A stretch of 64,000 nucleotides of DNA from Natrarchaeobius chitinivorans (GTDB lineage Archaea; Halobacteriota; Halobacteria; Halobacteriales; Natrialbaceae). Both the position numbers and the translations under genes were made by a program. Below the pieces are notes generated by a model that worked only from the letters and a program-made list of their open reading frames with translations, had not been told where the DNA came from and searched no databases. Each line of letters begins with the position of its first letter. Position 1 is the first letter of the stretch. This document shows, one piece after another, positions 7,181-16,412 of the stretch. Location of the stretch: NCBI RefSeq assembly GCF_003841505.1, contig NZ_REGA01000004.1:124001-188000 (forward strand), in the 5' to 3' direction.

Positions 7181-8583
7181 GCACCAAGATGCCGACGGAG
7201 GAGGACATCCTCCGACCGACCGAAGGGTTCAGCAAGAAGTACTTCGCCCTGTTCGGCGTCTGTGCGCTCGCCCTCGGTGCGTTTCTGGTTGGGTGGATGT
7301 ACCAGCTCAGCCAGGGTCTGGTCGTCACCGGCCTCTCCGACTGGGGGAGCGGTGGCGGCGTGACGTGGGGGCTGTACATCGGCGCGTTCATCTGGTGGGT
7401 CGGAATCGCCCACGGCGGGATCATCCTCTCGGCGGCCGTCCGCCTGCTCGGCATGGAGCGGTACATGCCGGTCGCGCGTCTCGCGGAGATGTTGACGCTG
7501 GCTGGCCTCTCGGCCGCCGGCTTTTACATTCTCGTTCACATGGGCCGTCCAGACCGGATGGTCACGAGCGTCATCGGCCACTACCACATCACGGTGAACA
7601 ACTCGCCACTGGTGTGGGACGTCACCGTCATCACGGCCTACTTCGTGTTGACGGCGACCTACCTCGGGCTGACGCTTCGCTACGACGTCTCGCGACTGCG
7701 CGATCAGCTCCCATCGTATGCCCCTCAACTCGGAAGCGTACAGCTTCCGGACCTCTACGGAAAGATCTACGACGGGTTGACCCTCGGATACACGGAGAAA
7801 GAAGACGAGATCATCGAGCGGATGGTCTGGTGGCTCGCCCTCGCGATCATCATCATGGCCCCGCTGTTGCTCCACGGCGGTGTGATTCCGTGGCTGTTCG
7901 CCGTCCTGCCGAACTACCCGAGTTGGTTCGGTGCGATCCAGGGTCCGCAGTTCCTGACGATCGCACTGACGTCGGCGATCAGCGGCGTTATTCTGGTTTC
8001 CTACGCCTTCCGTCGCGCCTACGACTGGGATCACATCATCACCGACGACATCTTCCGCGGCCTCTTGTTGTGGCTCGGATTCTTCTGTCTGCTGTTCCTC
8101 TGGCTCCAGCTTCAGCAGCTCACCGCAGGGAGCTTCGCACCGACCGTCGACCACGCGACTGCGACCGACTCGAAGTTCTCGCACCCGATGTATGTCGTTC
8201 CGATGCTGATGGTCGTCGGCGTTCTCGGGTTCATCTTCGCGACGGTACTTCGCCCATCGCTGTTTAGCAAGAAACGGGCGATCGTCGCCGGCGTGCTCGT
8301 CCTGATCGCGACGCTCGTCGAGAAGACCTACTTCGTCCTCTCGGGCTTCTGGTACCCGACGTTCAGCATCTACGAGGCGACGCCGGGTGATTACTTCCCG
8401 AGCGCGATCGAGCTCCTCTCGCTGGTCGGAACCATCGGGATGGTGGTGTTGTTCTTCCTCGTCATCTCGAAGCTGGTTCCGGTCGTCGAACTCCACGCGG
8501 TCGAACACCTGCGTGGCGATCACGACCACGGCGAACACGAGTCCGCGAGTGAATCCGCTGGCGAACCGGAGGTGGAAGCATGA
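7177..8583 (+). CDS. NrfD/PsrC-type membrane quinol-interacting subunit
   Basis: A 468-residue polytopic protein of the NrfD/PsrC family. It oxidises or reduces quinol in the membrane and trades electrons with the PsrB-like partner encoded just upstream (four-base overlap). Many hydrophobic spans are evident, for example ALFGVCALALGAFLVGWMY near 25, WGLYIGAFIWWVGIAHGGII near 65, and a long C-terminal series up to VVLFFLVISKLVPVVELHAV. The charged tail ends in GEHESASESAGEPEVEA. Between spans, a loop near 175-215 is longer than in compact relatives. The ATG of the next gene overlaps its stop. It is likely the membrane anchor of an electron-transfer module expressed with nirK. Confidence 0.9.
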   Translation: MSTKMPTEEDILRPTEGFSKKYFALFGVCALALGAFLVGWMYQLSQGLVVTGLSDWGSGGGVTWGLYIGAFIWWVGIAHGGIILSAAVRLLGMERYMPVARLAEMLTLAGLSAAGFYILVHMGRPDRMVTSVIGHYHITVNNSPLVWDVTVITAYFVLTATYLGLTLRYDVSRLRDQLPSYAPQLGSVQLPDLYGKIYDGLTLGYTEKEDEIIERMVWWLALAIIIMAPLLLHGGVIPWLFAVLPNYPSWFGAIQGPQFLTIALTSAISGVILVSYAFRRAYDWDHIITDDIFRGLLLWLGFFCLLFLWLQLQQLTAGSFAPTVDHATATDSKFSHPMYVVPMLMVVGVLGFIFATVLRPSLFSKKRAIVAGVLVLIATLVEKTYFVLSGFWYPTFSIYEATPGDYFPSAIELLSLVGTIGMVVLFFLVISKLVPVVELHAVEHLRGDHDHGEHESASESAGEPEVEA

Positions 8584-8897
8584 TCGCCCCCGCGACGCTC
8601 GCGAGTGCGTTCTCGTGGATCCTCTATCACGGCTACGAGGGAACCGAAGGGTTGACCGGCTTCCCGAACATCGGCACCTACCTCATCTTCGGTGTCATCC
8701 TGGTACCGGTCTACGTCATGGTAATCGCGTGGTTCGTCGGCGAACCGCGAGACTCCAAGACCGGCCTGATGGGCGTCGGCTACCTCGTCGGGATCACGGC
8801 CCAGATGTGGATCGGGATGTTCATCCTGACGATGATCATCGGCGTCGTCTTCTACGGCGGCCTTCCCGAACCGCTTGGATCCGTCGGACCGCCGTAA
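8580..8897 (+). CDS. Small membrane protein A of the psrBC operon
   Basis: A 105-residue protein with about three hydrophobic spans: a short N-terminal one, LIFGVILVPVYVMVIAWFVG in the middle, and MWIGMFILTMIIGVVFYGG near the end. A hydrophilic loop GEPRDSKTGLMGVGY lies between the last two. It overlaps the NrfD-type gene by four bases, so it belongs to the same operon and probably to the same complex. It is about 75 percent identical over most of its length to the protein at 9031, so the pair is a tandem duplication. I do not recognise the family; a third membrane subunit or assembly factor is likely. Confidence 0.82.
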   Translation: MIAPATLASAFSWILYHGYEGTEGLTGFPNIGTYLIFGVILVPVYVMVIAWFVGEPRDSKTGLMGVGYLVGITAQMWIGMFILTMIIGVVFYGGLPEPLGSVGPP

Positions 8898-8924
8898 CCC
8901 GATCGATCGAGTTTCCCGATCCGC

Positions 8925-8929
8925 TTTTT
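8925..8929 (+). terminator. T-tract after small membrane protein A
   Basis: A run of five T follows the stop at 8897 by 27 bases, as in archaeal oligo-T termination. It may be partial, since the paralogue continues 100 bp downstream. Confidence 0.35.
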
Positions 8930-9030
8930 CGTCCGATTCGTTGGAGTCTACCGTTCGAAGAGTCGTGTCGGTGCCCTGCGAGTGCAGGCAGTATCACCAC
9001 CCTCCTCGGAGGTGTCACGAACGTAGACGA

Positions 9031-9333
9031 ATGATTTCGACGTCCACGCTCGCATACATCCTGTATCACGGCTACGAAGCCACCGAGGGAGTGACCGGGT
9101 TTCCGAACACCGGGAGCTGGCTCATCTTCGGCGTCGTTCTCCTTCCGATCTACGTCATGGTCGTCGCGTGGTTCGTCGGCACCCCTCGGGATACGAAAAC
9201 CGGGTTGTTGGGCGTCGGTTACCTCGTCGGAATCACGGCCCAGATGTGGATCGGGATGTTCATCATGACGCTGATCGTCGGCCTCATCTTCTTCGGTCGG
9301 CTGCCCGAACCCATCGGCTCGCCCGGACTGTGA
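9031..9333 (+). CDS. Small membrane protein B, tandem paralogue of A
   Basis: A 100-residue protein nearly parallel to its neighbour at 8580: LAYILYHGYEATEGVTGFPN, then LIFGVVLLPIYVMVVAWFVG, then GTPRDTKTGLLGVGYLVGITA, and a last span ending in FFGRLPEPIGSPGL. The ATG at 9031 gives the same N-terminus as the paralogue; longer starts would read into the 133-bp spacer. Unlike the first copy it does not overlap the preceding gene. Both copies keep the same charged loop, which suggests both are functional. The second may have its own promoter or alternate with the first. Confidence 0.82.
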   Translation: MISTSTLAYILYHGYEATEGVTGFPNTGSWLIFGVVLLPIYVMVVAWFVGTPRDTKTGLLGVGYLVGITAQMWIGMFIMTLIVGLIFFGRLPEPIGSPGL

Positions 9334-9527
9334 TACGGTTTACTGTACGTCATTTCCGATGAAACCGCGACCCGTCCTGTGGTTGCATCGGGAAACCGTT
9401 ACAGCAATCCGTATGACTCCCGCCGACCGCTCCAGGTCCGCGAAACCGCCAGACGAGATCGACTAGCGTCTCGAACCATCACACGTATGCCGTTCGACGC
9501 CGTCCATTCGAACAGGATTACTGACGC

Positions 9528-10619
9528 ATGAGTATTACAGAACACGAACTCAAGATCGAACTCGAGGGGATCGAGGACCCGGACATCGGCGAGGACATCG
9601 TTTCGCTCGGACTCGTCAACGACGTCACCATCGACGACGAGACCGCCCGAATCTCACTCGCGTTCAACACGCCGTATGCACCCTCCGAGATGGAGATCGG
9701 CAACCGGATTCGCGAGGTCTGTGACGACGCCGGCCTCGAGGCTGACCTGCGCGCACACACCGGCCCGGAACACGGATTCGACGACGAGGTCCTCCCGCGG
9801 GTACGAAACGTGATCGCCGTCGCCTCGGGGAAAGGTGGCGTCGGCAAGACGACCGTCGCCGCCAACCTGGCCGCCGGCCTCGAGAAACGCGGCGCGATGG
9901 TCGGCATCCTCGACGCCGACATCCACGGCCCCAACGTTCCCCGAATTCTCCCGATCGAAAGCGAGCCCGGCGTCACGCCCAACGAGGACATCGTGCCGCC
10001 ACGTTCCGACGGCGTTCGCGTCATCAGCATGGGCTTCATGATGGAAGAAGAAGACGATCCCGCGATCCTCCGCGGTCCGATGGTCAACAAGTTCATGCTG
10101 AAGTTCCTCGAGGGAGTCGAGTGGGGCCGCCTCGACTACCTCATCGTCGACCTGCCGCCGGGAACCGGCGACGCCACGTTGAACCTGCTGCAGTCGATGC
10201 CGGTCACGGGATCGGTCGTCGTCACGACGCCCCAGGAGATGGCCCTCGACGACACCAGCAAGGGGATCCAGATGTTCAACAAGCACAACACGCCCGTCTT
10301 GGGCGTCGTCGAGAACATGAGCTCGTTCATCTGCCCGAGCTGTGGCGACGAACACGGCCTGTTCGGTACCGAAGGCGCGGATGGAATCGTCGGCAAGTAC
10401 GACGTCCCGCTGCTCGGACGGATTCCGATCCACCCGGACTTCGGCGCGGACGGCAGCGAGGGTGCGATCGTCAAAAACGACGAGAGCGACGTCCAGGACC
10501 CCATCGAGGACCTCGTCGCCGAAATCTCCAACCGCGTCGGCGAGATCAACCGTCGCACCGTCGACGAGAACACCTCCGATACGCCCGACGACGCGCTCCC
10601 GACCGAACTCGAGGACTGA
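9528..10619 (+). CDS. Mrp/NBP35-family iron-sulfur carrier ATPase
   Basis: A 363-residue cytosolic P-loop ATPase that carries and delivers Fe-S clusters to target proteins. An N-terminal MIP18-like (DUF59) domain covers residues 1-80. The deviant Walker A ASGKGGVGKTT lies at 99-109, DADIHGPN near 130, and IVDLPPGTGD near 210. The cluster-binding pair CPSC is near 268 (SSFICPSCGDE). All expected residues are present and the length is normal for archaeal Mrp with a DUF59 domain. It follows psrBC by about 190 bp on the same strand. It could help mature the four-cluster PsrB protein, but Mrp is also a general housekeeping factor. Confidence 0.95.
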   Translation: MSITEHELKIELEGIEDPDIGEDIVSLGLVNDVTIDDETARISLAFNTPYAPSEMEIGNRIREVCDDAGLEADLRAHTGPEHGFDDEVLPRVRNVIAVASGKGGVGKTTVAANLAAGLEKRGAMVGILDADIHGPNVPRILPIESEPGVTPNEDIVPPRSDGVRVISMGFMMEEEDDPAILRGPMVNKFMLKFLEGVEWGRLDYLIVDLPPGTGDATLNLLQSMPVTGSVVVTTPQEMALDDTSKGIQMFNKHNTPVLGVVENMSSFICPSCGDEHGLFGTEGADGIVGKYDVPLLGRIPIHPDFGADGSEGAIVKNDESDVQDPIEDLVAEISNRVGEINRRTVDENTSDTPDDALPTELED

Positions 10620-10771
10620 CGTCTCAACGCCTTCCGACCGACCTCGCGGATCGACCGGTCTCAATCTCGTCAGCCCCTCGAGTGGTTCGGTCCGTGAGGG
10701 CTGTTCGGTTCGTAACCCCCACCCCGTCAGAAGCGGTGCGATTATTGTTCCCGTCGCCGAATCACTGACCC

Positions 10772-11101
10772 ATGACACTCGACAGGTACGCCGACGCACT
10801 CGAATCGCTCGACCCCGCGGCTGGCGAAACCGAGAGCACGGAACTGGTCGTCACCGACGACGTCCTCGTGAAAGCGTTCGCGCTCGGTCCAGACGCCGAA
10901 CTGCCGGCCCACGAACACGGCGACAGCACGAACGTCTTCCACGTCCTCGAGGGGACGGTGACGGTTCTGCAGGGCAACGAGAGCGAACGGGTCGAGGCAC
11001 CCGGCGTCGTCCTCCACGAACGGGGCGTCGAGCACGGCGCGAGAAACGAGACCGACGAGACGGTGATCTTTACCGCCAGTCTGTGCCCGCTGCCGTCCTG
11101 A
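10772..11101 (+). CDS. Cupin-domain protein
   Basis: A 109-residue single-domain cupin. The metal-site motif is PAHEHGDSTNVFHVLEGTVTV near 47-66, giving two His and a later Glu. The second half, APGVVLHERGVEHGARN, supplies the remaining His. Such small beta-barrels bind a metal ion and serve as enzymes, sugar binders or sensors, and the sequence does not say which. It stands alone, with a 152-bp upstream region on the same strand as mrp. Confidence 0.85.
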   Translation: MTLDRYADALESLDPAAGETESTELVVTDDVLVKAFALGPDAELPAHEHGDSTNVFHVLEGTVTVLQGNESERVEAPGVVLHERGVEHGARNETDETVIFTASLCPLPS

Positions 11102-11130
11102 ACCGTCGGTCGTCGCCGTTTTGAACCGGC

Positions 11131-11184
11131 GTCGCTACCGTCCCCAAACACCGTCGCTACCGTCCCCAAACACCGTCGCTACCG
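11131..11184. repeat. 22-bp tandem repeat, 2.5 units
   Basis: The 22-base unit begins GTCGCTACCGTCCCC. It occurs exactly at 11131-11152 and 11153-11174 and begins again at 11175-11184. The repeat lies between the cupin stop and the stop of the convergent gene ending at 11208. Confidence 0.8.
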
Positions 11185-11207
11185 GTTTCACTCGTCGGGC
11201 GACTATT

Positions 11208-12419
11208 TTACCCCTCGGCCGCGTCCTCGAGCAACGACGCGACGTACTTCGAGACGTGGTCGTCCATCCGGCGTTTGTACCCCGCCTGCCGGGCGAGTCG
11301 GTCGAGTTCGCGAGCGACGAGGCTCCCGTACTGGACCGCCTTCTTGTCCCGGCTGGCGACGTCATCGGGAAGATACCTCGCCGCAACTCGCCGGAATCCC
11401 CGCTTTCGCGTCTCCTCGTCAGCAAGCAGGTCGTCCGGCAACCGAAGCGCCGCGTCGACCACCGCGTCGTGGAGAAGCGGGGCGACGGGCTCGAGGCCGG
11501 TTGCCCGAACCGCGAGGACGTCGCGCGGAAGCTGATCGGGCAGGCTTCGAATCTGTTCGCGGACGGCACCGCGGGTCGTCTCCGCCTCGACGCGGTGGTC
11601 GAGGCGAACGACCTTCTCGTAGCCGCCGAACAGTTCGTCCGCGCCCTGCCCGACCGCGAGCGCGTCGAACCCTTCCCTCGCGACGCGTTCGCCGACCAGA
11701 TACAGCGGCAGGGCGATCTGGACGTCCATCGCGTTCGTCCGCCCGGTCGCCCGCGCGACTGCCGGGACGGCTCGCTCGAGGTCAGCGGGCTCGAGGTCGA
11801 TCACGGTGAGGTCGCGATCCATCGCGGCCGCCGCAGTCCGGGCGGCGTCGACGTCGTGGCTGTCCGGAAAGCCGACGACGAAAAGCGGCGCGTCGAGCAG
11901 TTCCGCGACGAGCGCCGAGTCGACGCCGCCCGAGAAGGCGACGGCGATCTCCCGGTCCGTCGAGCGAACCGCGTCGATAGCCGTCCGAATCGAATCGTCG
12001 AGACGCTCGAGTGCGTCCCGTTCCGGCAGGGGGTCCGGGTCGGGGAGCGACCACCTCGTTTCGACGGCGACGTCTCCCTCGAGGAGCCGGTCGATCTCGC
12101 TTTCCTCGAGGACTGCCCCTGCGGGGAATGGGACGGGCTCCTCGAGTTTCGTCGGGTCGAACGCCCACGACGGCAGTGAGTCCTTCGGCGTCGACTCTGC
12201 CGACAGTGGGTCCCTCGGCGTCGACTCTGCCGACAGTGGATCCGATGGCGGCGATTCCGCCGGTGATCGGGCGCTCTCGACGAACAGCGGCTCCCGTCCG
12301 AGAACGTCCCGAACGAGCCGTCCGTCGACCTCGCCCGCGAACCCCAGCGTTCCGGGGAGCGGGTCAGCCTGTGCGATCGCCGTTCGAATCACCGCCGGCC
12401 CGGCCCCGTGGACGGTCAT
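11208..12419 (-). CDS. Asparagine-synthase-like PP-loop ATP pyrophosphatase
   Basis: A 403-residue protein whose C-terminal two thirds match the AMP-forming amidotransferase domain of asparagine synthase. The PP-loop reads VAFSGGVDSALVAEL near 169-183, followed by GQGADELFGGYEKV near 274. Asparagine synthases begin with Cys2 of a glutaminase domain; here the N-terminus is MTVHGAGPAV with no such Cys and only a shortened, degenerate domain. It would therefore use ammonia or act on another substrate. Residues about 53-82 are a repetitive Ser/Pro/Glu/Asp linker coded by 30-bp repeats. Its ATG overlaps the stop of the PHP-domain gene, so the two are co-expressed. Confidence 0.88.
   Translation of the reverse strand: MTVHGAGPAVIRTAIAQADPLPGTLGFAGEVDGRLVRDVLGREPLFVESARSPAESPPSDPLSAESTPRDPLSAESTPKDSLPSWAFDPTKLEEPVPFPAGAVLEESEIDRLLEGDVAVETRWSLPDPDPLPERDALERLDDSIRTAIDAVRSTDREIAVAFSGGVDSALVAELLDAPLFVVGFPDSHDVDAARTAAAAMDRDLTVIDLEPADLERAVPAVARATGRTNAMDVQIALPLYLVGERVAREGFDALAVGQGADELFGGYEKVVRLDHRVEAETTRGAVREQIRSLPDQLPRDVLAVRATGLEPVAPLLHDAVVDAALRLPDDLLADEETRKRGFRRVAARYLPDDVASRDKKAVQYGSLVARELDRLARQAGYKRRMDDHVSKYVASLLEDAAEG
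12175..12264. repeat. 30-bp in-frame tandem repeat inside the asparagine-synthase-like gene
   Basis: Three 30-base units (12175-12204, 12205-12234, 12235-12264, the last degenerate) encode the ten-residue repeat LSAESTPRDP. They form a flexible linker between the N-terminal remnant and the PP-loop domain. Unit number could vary between strains without frameshift. Confidence 0.75.
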
Positions 12420-13102
12420 CGAAACAGCCCCACGACGCCGTTTCTGAACCGTCGTTTGACGCCGCCGGCGGCCTGGCGGACGCTGATGTGCCACGGCGTT
12501 CGCTTGCCCTCGACCGACGTCTTCCCTTCGCGGATCGCCTCGAGAATCGCGTCGGCGCTCCGTTCGTCGGCGTCGACGCGCGTGACCGCCTGTCCGACCA
12601 TCTCGCTGATGTGTGCGTCGCTACCGGCCGTCATCGGCAACTGCCGCGACTGCGCGAAGCGTTTCGCCTGACGGTTCGCCCGCCCGGTCAACAACCGGGA
12701 GTTGTACACCTCGATCGCGTCCCCGTCCGCGAGTTCCTCGCGCGAAATTCGTCCCATCACGCCGTGTCTCGACTCCTGGAACGGGTGTGGAATCACCGCC
12801 AGCCCGCCTTGGGCGTGTATCGCCTCGAGCGTCGATTCGAACGAGAGCCCGGGTGGCACCTCCTCCTCGAGGCCCAGGCCCAGCACGTGACCGGCTTTGC
12901 TCGATATCTCCATTCCCGGAATCGCGACCAGACCGTACTCCGGTGCGCGTTCGACGGCTTCGAGGCTCGCATCGATCTCGTCGTGGTCGGTGATCGCAAT
13001 CGCGTCGAGGCCGACGCCTTCGGCCTGCTCGAGGATGAGATCTACCGGATCCCGACCGTCGTAGGAGAGCTCCGAGTGGACGTGGAGTTCGACCGACAGC
13101 AC
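12416..13102 (-). CDS. PHP-domain metal-dependent phosphoesterase
   Basis: A 228-residue PHP-domain protein. Metal-binding motifs are HVHSELSYDG at residues 6-15, ITDHDE near 35-40, an internal GMEIS, a His near 106 (IPHPFQ) and GSDAHI near 160. This is the full PHP set seen in the YciV/TrpH family, which hydrolyses phosphoesters such as short nucleotides. I chose the GTG at 13102 because it puts the first metal motif six residues from the start, as usual. Earlier in-frame starts read through the promoter region. The stop overlaps the start of the downstream PP-loop gene. Confidence 0.88.
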   Translation of the reverse strand: MLSVELHVHSELSYDGRDPVDLILEQAEGVGLDAIAITDHDEIDASLEAVERAPEYGLVAIPGMEISSKAGHVLGLGLEEEVPPGLSFESTLEAIHAQGGLAVIPHPFQESRHGVMGRISREELADGDAIEVYNSRLLTGRANRQAKRFAQSRQLPMTAGSDAHISEMVGQAVTRVDADERSADAILEAIREGKTSVEGKRTPWHISVRQAAGGVKRRFRNGVVGLFR

Positions 13103-13333
13103 GATCGATATTTTACGTCGCCTGATGAAAAGCGCCTCGGTCCGCCCGTTGGACGTGAGAACGACCGGAACGAACGTCGTCGCTCCGTCGAGGTTGACGG
13201 TCCCCCTCAAGGTATCAGTTCGAGAGCGGTCTTGGACGACGGACGAACGTCCGGCGAGTTGCGAACCGAGTCGACGATGCACGAACGTGCACATAGAAAC
13301 CCATTTACCGGCTACGGACCACCATTGACGTGA

Positions 13334-15550
13334 ATGAGTTTAGCCGATTCGGACCGCGAACTCGTCGTTTCGGAACTCGAGCGCGAGCCGACCCCGGCCG
13401 AGGCGGCGCTGTTCGAGAACCTCTGGAGCGAGCACTGTGCGTACCGCTCCTCGAGACCGTTGCTTTCGGCGTTCGACAGCGAGGGCGAGCAGGTCGTCAT
13501 CGGGCCGGGCGACGACGCGGCGGTCGTCGCGTTGCCGGAGAGCGACGCCGATGGAGACGGTAAGACGTACATCACGATGGGGATCGAGAGCCACAACCAC
13601 CCCTCCTACGTGGATCCGTTCGACGGGGCCGCCACGGGTGTCGGCGGCATCGTTCGGGACACGCTCTCGATGGGTGCGTACCCGATCGCGCTTGCGGACT
13701 CGCTTTACTTCGGGGAGTTCGACCGCGAGCACTCGCGATACCTCCTCGATGGCGTCGTCGAGGGGATCAGCCACTACGGTAACTGCATCGGCGTGCCGAC
13801 GGTCGCGGGAAGCGTCGATTTCCACCCCGATTACGAGGGGAATCCGCTGGTGAACGTCGCCTGTATCGGCCTGACGAACGAGGAGCGACTCGTCACGGCC
13901 GAAGCACAGGAGCCGGGGAACAAACTGGTGCTCGTCGGGAACGCGACCGGCCGCGACGGGCTCGGCGGTGCGAGTTTCGCGAGCGAGGATCTGGCGGAAG
14001 ACGCGGAAACCGAGGATCGACCCGCGGTCCAGGTCGGCGACCCGTACGCGGAGAAGCTGTTGATCGAGGCCAACGAAGTGCTGATCGAGGAGGGTCTGAT
14101 CGAGTCCGCCAGGGACCTCGGCGCTGCTGGGCTGGGCGGGGCCTCGAGCGAACTGGTCGCGAAGGGCGGACTCGGCGCACACATCGAACTCGAGCGGGTT
14201 CACCAGCGCGAGCCGAACATGTCGGCCCTGGAGATCCTGCTCGCGGAGTCCCAGGAGCGGATGTGTTACGAGGTCGACCCGGAGAACGTCGACCGCGTCC
14301 GCGAGATCGCCGATCGGTTCGATCTCGGCTGTTCGGTCATCGGCGACGTGACTGACGGAAACTACGTCTGTACGTTCGACGACGGCGACGGGCCGGAGAC
14401 GGTCGTCGACGTCGACGCCCACTTCCTCGGTGAGGGCGCACCCATGAACGACCTCCCACACGAGGAGCCGGCCGAACCCGAGGTCGACCGGCCCGACGTC
14501 GATATCGAGGAGGCGTTCGACGCGGTCGTCTCGAGTCCGAACACGGCCTCGAAGCGGTGGGTCTACCGCCAGTACGACCACGAGGTCGGCGTCCGGACGA
14601 GCGTCGGTCCCGGCGACGACGCCGCTATCGTCGCGATCAGGGAGGCGAGTGCGGGTTCGCGAGCCGCGGAGACGTCGAGCGGCGAGGAGACGGGGATCGG
14701 GCTGGCGATTTCCGCCGGAGCCGCGCCGAACTGGACCGACGTTGCGCCGTATGAAGGTGCGCGAGCGATCGCACTCGAGAACGCGACGAACGTCGCGGCG
14801 AAGGGAGCGACGCCGCTGGCGGCGGTCGACTGCTTGAACGGCGGGAATCCGGAGAAACCCGACGTCTACGGCGGCTTCAGGGGAATCGTCGACGGGCTCG
14901 CCGAGATGTGTGAGTCGCTGTCGGCGCCGGTCGTCGGCGGAAACGTCTCGCTGTACAACGACTCCGCGACGGGACCGATTCCGCCGACGCCGACGCTAGC
15001 GCTGGTCGGGACCAAAGACGGCTACGACGCGCCGCCGATGTCCGTCGAACCCGGCGGGGAGCTCTTGCTGGTCGGCGACCTCGGCTTCGAGACGGATGGG
15101 GCGGGACTTGGCGGCTCGGAGTATCTCGCCCGGTTCGGCGGCAGCGACCGGTTCCCGTCCCTGCCCGAGAACCCATCCGAAATCGTCGAGACGCTCGCGA
15201 CGGTCGCCGACGACGAGTCGACGCTCGCGGTCCACGACGTCAGCCACGGGGGACTCGCCGTCGCGCTCGCAGAGATGGTCTCCGACGACGCCGGCCTCGA
15301 GATTTCGATCCCGGAGTCGGCGGGCGGACCCGCAGCCACACTCTTTCACGAACAGCCTGCTCGCGCGTTGATCCAGACCGATTCGTCCGAAACCGTCCGG
15401 GATGCCTTCGACGGGATCGCGCCGGTCGTCTCACTCGGCCGGGCAACGGACGGCGACGCGCTCGAACTCTCCGTCGGCGACCGAACGATCACGCGGAACG
15501 CGGCAACGATCGGCTCCCTGCGGGAGACACTCGAGACCGAACTCGAGTGA
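13334..15550 (+). CDS. purL: Phosphoribosylformylglycinamidine synthase subunit PurL
   Basis: A 738-residue large subunit of FGAM synthase, fourth step of purine synthesis. It converts FGAR, ATP and ammonia from PurQ to FGAM in the cytoplasm. Length is that of the small-PurL type, which needs PurS and PurQ partners; these are not in the window. Family segments are clear: [14 protein letters not shown] near 30, [23 protein letters not shown] near 85, the internal second AIRS-like half beginning [13 protein letters not shown] near 400, and [14 protein letters not shown] near 635. It is divergent from the PHP gene, with its own upstream region of 231 bp. Confidence 0.97.
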   Translation: MSLADSDRELVVSELEREPTPAEAALFENLWSEHCAYRSSRPLLSAFDSEGEQVVIGPGDDAAVVALPESDADGDGKTYITMGIESHNHPSYVDPFDGAATGVGGIVRDTLSMGAYPIALADSLYFGEFDREHSRYLLDGVVEGISHYGNCIGVPTVAGSVDFHPDYEGNPLVNVACIGLTNEERLVTAEAQEPGNKLVLVGNATGRDGLGGASFASEDLAEDAETEDRPAVQVGDPYAEKLLIEANEVLIEEGLIESARDLGAAGLGGASSELVAKGGLGAHIELERVHQREPNMSALEILLAESQERMCYEVDPENVDRVREIADRFDLGCSVIGDVTDGNYVCTFDDGDGPETVVDVDAHFLGEGAPMNDLPHEEPAEPEVDRPDVDIEEAFDAVVSSPNTASKRWVYRQYDHEVGVRTSVGPGDDAAIVAIREASAGSRAAETSSGEETGIGLAISAGAAPNWTDVAPYEGARAIALENATNVAAKGATPLAAVDCLNGGNPEKPDVYGGFRGIVDGLAEMCESLSAPVVGGNVSLYNDSATGPIPPTPTLALVGTKDGYDAPPMSVEPGGELLLVGDLGFETDGAGLGGSEYLARFGGSDRFPSLPENPSEIVETLATVADDESTLAVHDVSHGGLAVALAEMVSDDAGLEISIPESAGGPAATLFHEQPARALIQTDSSETVRDAFDGIAPVVSLGRATDGDALELSVGDRTITRNAATIGSLRETLETELE

Positions 15551-15618
15551 ACCGCCCCCGGGTGCTGCGGACCGCACACTTCACACCGCCTCCGACGTTT
15601 CGTCGGCAGACGGGGAGT

Positions 15619-15650
<32 letters not shown>

Positions 15651-15752
15651 CGATGACATCGCGATCAGTATCCCGCCTCTCTGGGATTGTCCGCTATTTT
15701 GATATGGGTACAGCGTACAGATAACGGCGATAGCGTGGAGGAAACTCGTTCG

Positions 15753-16340
15753 ATGACACCCGATCGACCGTCCGTGCTGATCGCCGAGGACGAACCGGAC
15801 CTCGCGAACCTGTACGCCTCTCGGCTCGAGAAGCGATACGAAGTACGAACCGCCTACGACGGGGTGGAAGCGATCGAGTCGATCGACGGGGACGTCGACG
15901 TCGTTTTGCTCGATCGTCGAATGCCGGAACTGTCGGGTGATCTGGTCCTGGAGACGATCCGAGAGCGGGGTCTGGATTGCCGAGTTGCGATGGTGACGGC
16001 GGTAGAGCCCGATTTCGACATCGTCGAGATGGGATTCGACGACTACCTCGTCAAACCCGTCTCGAAAGCCGAGTTGATCGAGGTAATCGATCAGCTGTTG
16101 CTCCGATCGACGTACGACGAGCAACTGCAGGAACTGTTCGCGCTCGCATCCAAGAAGGTGATACTCGACCGACGCAAGTCCGAAGCCGAGCGGAAAGCGA
16201 GCGAAGAGTACGCACGACTCGAGGATCGGATGACCGTGTTGCGCGTTCGTATCGACGAGACCGTCTCGGAGTTGCTCCAGGGAGACGATCGCAGACAGCT
16301 CTGTCGAGACATCACCAGGGAGTCGCTCATCGACGAGTAG
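15753..16340 (+). CDS. Response regulator with HalX domain
   Basis: A 195-residue two-component output protein. Residues 5-115 are a receiver domain: acidic pocket EDEPD near 11-15, phospho-acceptor Asp in VVLLDRRMPELSG near 53, conserved Thr in MVTAVEP and Lys in LVKPVSKAEL near 100. The C-terminal 75 residues are the HalX domain (ALASKKVILDRRKSEAER), a haloarchaeal coiled helical module of unknown output. The ATG at 15753 puts the receiver strand directly at the N-terminus; an earlier start would add 22 residues. It is convergent with the kinase-like gene at 16413, its most obvious partner. Confidence 0.93.
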   Translation: MTPDRPSVLIAEDEPDLANLYASRLEKRYEVRTAYDGVEAIESIDGDVDVVLLDRRMPELSGDLVLETIRERGLDCRVAMVTAVEPDFDIVEMGFDDYLVKPVSKAELIEVIDQLLLRSTYDEQLQELFALASKKVILDRRKSEAERKASEEYARLEDRMTVLRVRIDETVSELLQGDDRRQLCRDITRESLIDE

Positions 16341-16412
16341 CGGCAATCATCATCGGGCCTCGACGTCAGTACCACCAGCCTCCGACGGCATTACTCTCGG
16401 GCCTCGGCGTCG

